From: Pararhodobacter sp.
GTDB lineage: Bacteria; Pseudomonadota; Alphaproteobacteria; Rhodobacterales; Rhodobacteraceae
Length of the DNA: 60,331 nt
Assembly: GCA_020832665.1 (NCBI GenBank)
Contig: JAFIEG010000017.1
Coordinates: 1 to 60,331 of the forward strand
Direction of reading: 5' to 3'
The notes beneath the pieces were generated by a model that saw only the letters and a program-made list of their open reading frames with translations, did no database searches and was not told the DNA's origin. The translations under genes and the position numbers were made by a program. Each line of letters begins with the position of its first letter. Position 1 is the first letter of the stretch. Positions 54,973-60,331 of this stretch are shown here, piece by piece.

Positions 54973-57156
54973 ATGAGAAAGGCGCGCTCGCAGGCCGAAT
55001 CCGGCGTATCGGCATATGATCTGGCCGCCATCACCGAGGGCCGGCTCGATGACCCCTTCGCCGTGCTCGGCCCCTGCCATCGCGGGCGCGCCGGGCTGCT
55101 GGTGGCTTTCGATCCGCATGCAACGCAGCTTGGCGCCCTGACCGAAAGCGGCGAGGTCTCGCTCAAGCCGCTGGGCAGGGGCGTCTTTGCCGGCGATATC
55201 GGCACCACGCCCTACCGGCTGCGCGGCAGCGACGGGGCGCGAAGCTGGGAATATGATGACCCCTATCGCTTCGCCCCGGTGCTGGGCGCGCTCGATCTGC
55301 ATCTGATCGGCGAGGGCACGCATTGGTGCCTGTGGCAGGCGCTGGGCGCGCATCCGATGCGCCATGAGCGCGTCGAGGGGGTGCATTTCGCGCTCTGGGC
55401 GCCGAATGCGCGTCGGGTCTCGGTGGTGGGCGAATTCAACGCCTGGGATGGCCGCCGCGCACCGATGCGCCGGCGCGATGGCGGCGTGTGGGAAATCTTC
55501 CTGCCCGGCCTGCAACCCGGCGCGCGCTACAAGTTCGAGATCTTGCCCGCCGGCGGCGGCCCGCCCCTGCTCAAGGCCGACCCGCTGGCGCGCCAGACCG
55601 AGCTGCCGCCGGCGACCGCCTCGCGCATCGCCCCCGCCGCACCGGCGCATGATTGGTGCGATGGCGGCTGGATGGAAGCCCGCGCCGCGCGGAACAGCCG
55701 CGAGGCGCCGATATCCATTTATGAGCTGCATCTGGGCTCGTGGCGCCACCATGACGGCCACGCGCCGGGCTTTGGCGAGATCGCCGCCGAGCTTGTCGAG
55801 CATGTGCGCGCGCTGGGCTTCACCCATATCGAGCTGATGCCGCTGGCCGAGCACCCTTTCGGCGGCTCCTGGGGTTATCAGCCCACCGGGCTTTACGCCC
55901 CCACCGCCCGCCACGGCACGCCCGACGATCTGCGCGCGCTGATCGATGCCGCGCATGGCGCCGGGCTGGGGGTGATCATGGATTGGGTGCCCGCACATTT
56001 TCCCGCTGACGCGCACGGGCTGGCGCGCTTCGACGGCACCGCGCTTTACGAGCATGAAGACCCGCGCGAGGGCTTTCACCCCGACTGGCACACGCTGATC
56101 TACAATTTCGGCCGCAACGAGGTGCGCAACTTCCTGACCGCCAACGCGCTTTACTGGCTGCGCGAGTTCCATCTCGACGGGCTGCGCGTCGATGCCGTGG
56201 CCTCGATGCTTTACCGCGACTATTCGCGCGGCCCCGGGCAATGGCTGCCCAACCGCGATGGCGGGCGCGAGAATTACGAGGCCATCGCCTTTGTGCAAGA
56301 GGTGAACCGCCTGACCCATGCAGAGGCGCCACCGGGCATCATGATGATGGCCGAGGAAAGCACCGCCTGGCCCGGTGTCACCAGCGCGGTGCATGAGGGC
56401 GGCCTGGGTTTCGGCTTCAAGTGGAACATGGGCTGGATGAACGACACGCTGCGCTTCATGGCGCATGACCCCATCCACCGGCGCCACCATCATGATCTGA
56501 TGACTTTTGCCCTGACCTATGCCTTTTCGGAAAACTACGTCCTGCCGATCAGCCATGACGAGGTGGTGCATGGCAAGGGCGCCATGCTGGCGAAAATGCC
56601 CGGCGACCGGGATGCGAAATTCGCCAATCTGCGCGCCTATTACGGCTTCATGTGGGGCCATCCGGGCAAGAAACTTCTTTTCATGGGCTGCGAATTCGGC
56701 CAGGCGCATGAATGGAACCATGACGCGCCGCTTGACTGGGGCGCGCTGAAAGATCCGCTCAATGCCGGGCTGATGCGGCTGGTGGGCGATCTCAACGCGC
56801 TTTACCGCGCCACGCCGGCGCTGCATGCGCGCGATTGCGAGCCCTCGGGCTTTCGCTGGATCGAGCGCGAGGCGCGCGACGAGAGCCTGTTCGCCTGGGC
56901 GCGGCTGGGCGGGCCCGAGGATGCGCCGGTGGTGGTGGTGGCCAATCTCACCCCCGTCGAACGGCGCTGGCGGCTGGGGCTGCCGCGCGCCGGGCGCTGG
57001 CGCGAGGTGCTCAACACCGATGCTGCCGCCTATGGCGGGGGCAATCGCGGCAATCTGGGCGCGCTGACCGCCAGTGCACACCCGCTCGGCAACATGCCGG
57101 CCAGCGCCGAGATCACCCTGCCGCCGCTTGCCACCCTGTTCCTGTTGCCGGAGTAA
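54973..57156 (+). CDS. glgB: 1,4-alpha-glucan branching enzyme
   Basis: This 727-aa GH13 enzyme has two N-terminal CBM48-type segments and the catalytic barrel. Catalytic residues are D407 in [17 protein letters not shown]461 in [14 protein letters not shown] and the transition-state D529 in [13 protein letters not shown]. It makes alpha-1,6 branches in glycogen. glgC follows 5 nt later. Confidence 0.96.
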   Translation: MRKARSQAESGVSAYDLAAITEGRLDDPFAVLGPCHRGRAGLLVAFDPHATQLGALTESGEVSLKPLGRGVFAGDIGTTPYRLRGSDGARSWEYDDPYRFAPVLGALDLHLIGEGTHWCLWQALGAHPMRHERVEGVHFALWAPNARRVSVVGEFNAWDGRRAPMRRRDGGVWEIFLPGLQPGARYKFEILPAGGGPPLLKADPLARQTELPPATASRIAPAAPAHDWCDGGWMEARAARNSREAPISIYELHLGSWRHHDGHAPGFGEIAAELVEHVRALGFTHIELMPLAEHPFGGSWGYQPTGLYAPTARHGTPDDLRALIDAAHGAGLGVIMDWVPAHFPADAHGLARFDGTALYEHEDPREGFHPDWHTLIYNFGRNEVRNFLTANALYWLREFHLDGLRVDAVASMLYRDYSRGPGQWLPNRDGGRENYEAIAFVQEVNRLTHAEAPPGIMMMAEESTAWPGVTSAVHEGGLGFGFKWNMGWMNDTLRFMAHDPIHRRHHHDLMTFALTYAFSENYVLPISHDEVVHGKGAMLAKMPGDRDAKFANLRAYYGFMWGHPGKKLLFMGCEFGQAHEWNHDAPLDWGALKDPLNAGLMRLVGDLNALYRATPALHARDCEPSGFRWIEREARDESLFAWARLGGPEDAPVVVVANLTPVERRWRLGLPRAGRWREVLNTDAAAYGGGNRGNLGALTASAHPLGNMPASAEITLPPLATLFLLPE

Positions 57157-57161
57157 ATGTC

Positions 57162-58430
57162 ATGACCCTTCCGCCCGCCCGCCTGACCGCGCGCTCGATG
57201 GCCTTCGTTCTGGCCGGCGGGCGCGGCTCGCGGCTGCATGAGCTGACCGACAACCGCGCCAAACCCGCCGTCTATTTCGGCGGCAAGACCCGCATCATCG
57301 ATTTCGCGCTGTCGAACGCGCTCAATTCGGGCATCCGCAAGATGGCCATCGCCACGCAATACAAGGCGCATTCGCTGATCCGCCATTGCCAGCGCGGCTG
57401 GAACTTCTTTCGCCCCGAGCGCAACGAATATCTCGATATCCTGCCCGCCAGCCAGCGGGTGAGCGAGACACACTGGTATCAGGGCACCGCCGATGCCGTG
57501 TTTCAGAACAGCGATATCGTGGACAGCTACGATATCGATTACGTCATCGTCCTGGCCGGCGATCACATCTACAAGATGGATTACGAGGCGATGCTCCGCC
57601 AGCATGTGGAAACCGGCGCCGATGTCACCGTCGGCTGCCTGACCGTGCCGCGCGCCGAGGGCTTTGCCTTCGGCATCCTGGCGGTCGATCAGGCCGGGCG
57701 GATCACCGATTTCGTGGAAAAACCCAGCCAGCCCCCGGCCACGCCCGAAAACCCCGAACTGGCGCTGGCCTCGATGGGCATCTATGTCTTCGACTGGCAA
57801 TTCCTGCGCCGACTCTTGCATGAAGATGCCGCCAACCCGGCATCGGGGCGCGATTTCGGCGGCGATCTGATCCCGGCGGTGGTCAGGGGCGGCAAGGCGA
57901 TGGCGCATCGCTTCGAGCAAAGCTGCGTGCGCCACCGCCCCGACGCGCCCGCCTATTGGCGCGATGTCGGCACGCTCGATGCCTTCTGGCAGGCCAATAT
58001 CGACCTCACCGATTTCGACCCCGAGCTTGACCTGTGGGATCGCAACTGGCCGATCTGGACCTATTCCGAAGTCGCCCCGCCGGCCAAGTTCATCCATGAC
58101 GAGGAAAACCGCCGCGGGCTGGCGGTTTCCTCGATGGTGGCGGGGGGCTGCATCATTTCGGGCACCGAGGTGCGCAACTCGCTGCTGTTCACCGGCGTGC
58201 ATTCCAATTCCTGGTCGGTGCTCGATCATGTCGTGGCGCTGCCGCAGGCGGTAATCGGGCGCCATGCGCGGCTGACCAAGGTGGTGCTCGACCGCGGCGT
58301 GGTGGTGCCGGCGGGGCTTGTGGCGGGAGAAGACCCTGTTGAAGACCGCCGCTGGTTTCGTGTCAGCGAACAGGGCGTGACGTTGATAACCCAGCCCATG
58401 CTGGAGCGCCGCGCCGAGGCGCTGGCATGA
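57162..58430 (+). CDS. glgC: Glucose-1-phosphate adenylyltransferase (ADP-glucose pyrophosphorylase)
   Basis: This 422-aa protein has the N-terminal nucleotidyl motif [42 protein letters not shown], the [12 protein letters not shown] substrate segment and a C-terminal left-handed beta-helix. It makes ADP-glucose, the first committed and allosterically controlled step of glycogen synthesis. The ATG at 57162 has GGAG upstream; it overlaps glgA by 4 nt. Confidence 0.96.
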   Translation: MTLPPARLTARSMAFVLAGGRGSRLHELTDNRAKPAVYFGGKTRIIDFALSNALNSGIRKMAIATQYKAHSLIRHCQRGWNFFRPERNEYLDILPASQRVSETHWYQGTADAVFQNSDIVDSYDIDYVIVLAGDHIYKMDYEAMLRQHVETGADVTVGCLTVPRAEGFAFGILAVDQAGRITDFVEKPSQPPATPENPELALASMGIYVFDWQFLRRLLHEDAANPASGRDFGGDLIPAVVRGGKAMAHRFEQSCVRHRPDAPAYWRDVGTLDAFWQANIDLTDFDPELDLWDRNWPIWTYSEVAPPAKFIHDEENRRGLAVSSMVAGGCIISGTEVRNSLLFTGVHSNSWSVLDHVVALPQAVIGRHARLTKVVLDRGVVVPAGLVAGEDPVEDRRWFRVSEQGVTLITQPMLERRAEALA

Positions 58431-59878
58431 GCACGCGCGCAGCACTCGCCGTTGCCTCGGAATGCGCGCCGCTGGTCAAGACCGGCGGGCTGGCCGATGT
58501 GGTTGGCGCGCTGCCCGCGGCGCTGGCAGGGCAGGGCTGGGCGCTGCGCACGCTCTTGCCGGGTTATCCGGCGGTGATGCGCGCGCTGGGCAAGGCAAGG
58601 CCGGCGGCGGCATTCGACGATCTGCTGGGCACAAAGGCGCGGGTGCTGGCCGGCAAGGCGGCGGGGCTCGATCTGCTGGTGCTCGACGCGCCGGCGCTGT
58701 TCGAGCGCCCCGGCGGCCCCTATCTGACGCAAGAGGGGCGCGACTGGCCCGACAATGACCGCCGCTTCGCCGCGCTGAGCCTGGCCGCGGCGCGCATCGC
58801 CGTGCGCGGCGCCGATGGCTGGCGGCCAGAGCTGCTGCATCTGCATGACTGGCAGGCGGGGCTGGTGCCGGTCTATCTGCGCGCGCTGGGAAGCCGCCTG
58901 CCCTGCCTGTTTTCCATTCACAACATCGCCTTTCACGGCCTCACCCCCGCCAGCCGGCTCAAGGCGCTGGCGCTGCCCAAGGCAGGCTTTGCCATAGACG
59001 GGTTCGAATATTACGGCCAGATCTCGGCGCTCAAGGCCGGGCTCACCGGCGCGCAGGCCATTGCCACGGTCAGCCCCGGCTATGCCCGCGAATTGATGAC
59101 CCCGGCTTTCGGCATGGGGCTGGAAGGGGTGCTGCAGGCCCGCGCCGGCGATCTGCACGGCATTCTCAACGGGATCGACACCGAGGCCTGGAACCCGGCC
59201 ACCGACCCGGCCATCGCCCCTTTCCGCGGCCCCGCCGGCAAGGAGGAAAACCGCGCCCGGCTTTGCGCCGAATTCGGGCTCGAGCGCGGCACCGGGCCGC
59301 TGGCGGCGGTGGTTTCGCGCCTGTCTGGGCAGAAGGGGCTGGATTTGCTGCTCACCGCCCTGCCCGGCTTTCTGGCCCAGGGCGGGCGGCTGGTGCTCTT
59401 GGGTTCCGGCGAACGGGCGCTGGAAAACGCCTGGCTGGCGGCGGCGGCGGCCAATCCCGACCGCGTGAGCGTGCGCATCGGCTATGACGAAGCGCTGAGC
59501 CACCGCATTTATGCCGGCGCCGATGCGGTGCTGGTGCCCTCGCGCTTTGAACCTTGCGGGCTGACCCAGCTTTACGCGCTGCGCTACGGCGCGCTTCCGG
59601 TGGTGGCGCGCGTGGGCGGGCTGGCCGATACGGTGATTCACGCCAACGAGGCGGCGTTGAGCGCGGGTGTGGCCACCGGCATCGTGCACGACACCGAAAG
59701 CGTGCCGGCGCTGGCCGATGCGCTGGCGCAGCTTTGCCAGTTGTGGCAGGACAAGCACGCCTTTCGCCGCCTTCAACGCAACGCCATGAAACACCCCGTC
59801 GGCTGGGATGCCAGCGCCCCGCGCTACGGCGCGCTCTATGCCGCCCTTGCCGATGCCTCGCCCGCGGAGCCCCCATGA
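58427..59878 (+). CDS. glgA: Glycogen synthase (ADP-glucose type, GT5)
   Basis: This 483-aa protein has the ADP-glucose-binding K18-T-G-G-L motif near the N-terminus ([21 protein letters not shown]), HLHDWQAGL, the SIHNIAFHG segment and the C-terminal [20 protein letters not shown]. It elongates glycogen with ADP-glucose. It overlaps glgC and glgX by 4 nt each, so the genes are coupled. Confidence 0.96.
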   Translation: MSTRAALAVASECAPLVKTGGLADVVGALPAALAGQGWALRTLLPGYPAVMRALGKARPAAAFDDLLGTKARVLAGKAAGLDLLVLDAPALFERPGGPYLTQEGRDWPDNDRRFAALSLAAARIAVRGADGWRPELLHLHDWQAGLVPVYLRALGSRLPCLFSIHNIAFHGLTPASRLKALALPKAGFAIDGFEYYGQISALKAGLTGAQAIATVSPGYARELMTPAFGMGLEGVLQARAGDLHGILNGIDTEAWNPATDPAIAPFRGPAGKEENRARLCAEFGLERGTGPLAAVVSRLSGQKGLDLLLTALPGFLAQGGRLVLLGSGERALENAWLAAAAANPDRVSVRIGYDEALSHRIYAGADAVLVPSRFEPCGLTQLYALRYGALPVVARVGGLADTVIHANEAALSAGVATGIVHDTESVPALADALAQLCQLWQDKHAFRRLQRNAMKHPVGWDASAPRYGALYAALADASPAEPP

Positions 59879-60331
59879 ACCTGACCATCGAGCGCGGCCG
59901 CCATGACCGCCTTGGCGCCACCTTCGACGGCGACGGGGTCAATTTCGCGCTTTTTTCCGAACATGCCCAGGCGGTGGAGCTGTGCCTCTTCTCGCCCGAC
60001 GGCGAGCGCGAAACCCACCGGCTGCGCCTGCCCGAACGCACCGGCTGGGTCTGGCATGGCCGCGTGCCGGGGCTGGTGCAGGGCCAGCGTTACGGCTACC
60101 GCGTGCATGGCCCCTTCGCGCCCGAGCAGGGCCATCGCTTCAACCCCAACAAGCTGCTGATCGATCCCTACGCCAAGCGCCTGAGCGGCCACCCGCGCTG
60201 GTCGGATGCGCTTTACGGCTACAACCAGGGTGCCAAGACCCGCGACCTGACCTTTTCCACCCGCGATTCGGCGCGCTTCATGCCCAAATGCGTGGTCGAG
60301 GACCCCAGCTTTTTCTGGGGCAATGACCGCC
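59875..60331 (+). CDS. glgX: Glycogen debranching enzyme, 5' part only (cut by window end)
   Basis: The frame stays open from ATG 59875 to the window edge (152 codons). It has the GlgX/isoamylase N-terminal CBM48 pattern GATFDGDGVNFALFSEHAQAVELCLF and YGYRVHGPFAPEQGHRFNPNKLLIDPYAK. Full members are about 650-700 aa, so the catalytic barrel lies outside. It hydrolyses alpha-1,6 branches of phosphorylase-limit dextrin. Confidence 0.93.
   Translation, partial: MNLTIERGRHDRLGATFDGDGVNFALFSEHAQAVELCLFSPDGERETHRLRLPERTGWVWHGRVPGLVQGQRYGYRVHGPFAPEQGHRFNPNKLLIDPYAKRLSGHPRWSDALYGYNQGAKTRDLTFSTRDSARFMPKCVVEDPSFFWGNDR

Noticed and set aside
54889-57081. 730-aa minus-strand frame opposite glgB
   Set aside because: Shadow of glgB, whose catalytic residues are all on the plus strand.

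Overview
The window is dense, GC-rich, typically alphaproteobacterial DNA and most likely chromosome of a member of the Rhodobacterales (Rhodobacter/Roseobacter group). Evidence is the purL-bolA-grxD order, an unlinked gene-transfer-agent (GTA) lysis pair (3-TM holin plus GH108 endolysin), a fused 1138-aa indolepyruvate ferredoxin oxidoreductase, a eukaryotic-type NADP isocitrate dehydrogenase, the glgP-B-C-A-X operon, and short intergenic repeats of the type I associate with this order. Species cannot be named from the sequence alone. I saw no rRNA, tRNA, CRISPR array, insertion sequence or prophage structural genes.

Layout. 1-3454: sulfite oxidation locus (SorT-type molybdoenzyme and its cytochrome) with an ECF sigma/anti-sigma pair and a good candidate ECF promoter. 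3531-6708: PIN-domain protein, RlmI-type rRNA methyltransferase, a short conserved-looking protein and a membrane-anchored M23 peptidase. 6867-8696: edd (Entner-Doudoroff) behind a LacI-type operator. 8819-9996: GTA holin and endolysin. 10044-12530: ccmE, argC, murI. 12656-17162: indolepyruvate oxidoreductase divergent from a LysR regulator. 17341-17415: a candidate small RNA with its own promoter and terminator. 17522-21001: purL, GNAT acetyltransferase, bolA, a 53-aa membrane protein and a CGFS glutaredoxin. 21300-23002: two tandem paralogues of unknown function. 23081-28519: cysE, parE, an Ldh-family oxidoreductase and an APH-fold kinase.

28743-38355 is the most unusual region: a same-strand catabolic cluster of a NicX-like ring-cleaving dioxygenase, an acyl-CoA-dehydrogenase-fold protein without the catalytic Glu, an SRPBCC-alpha/beta hydrolase fusion, a TetR regulator, a glutamine-synthetase-like ligase, a flavin reductase and a TctCBA tripartite tricarboxylate transporter. 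I infer import and oxidative ring opening of an N-heterocyclic or aromatic amine compound; the substrate is not known and I do not recognise the complete set as a described pathway.

38686-41569: capsule-type polysaccharide export ATPase and co-polymerase. 41735-45613: DUF1993 protein, periplasmic rhodanese, YeeE/TsuA-type sulfur transporter, small membrane protein and lipoprotein. 45697-49423: FAD-linked D-2-hydroxyacid dehydrogenase, MFS transporter and a lipoyl-less E2-like acyltransferase that has lost the catalytic His. 49626-51876: icd, SMR pump, YitT protein. 52372 to the end: glycogen operon glgP-glgB-glgC-glgA-glgX, with glgX cut by the window edge.

Several intergenic gaps carry dispersed repeats: a 26-nt palindrome (three copies), a GC-rich double hairpin (two long copies and one partial), a motif ending in GCAAGATGAAGG (two copies), and a block opening with an ACCGGTTCCGG-like sequence.
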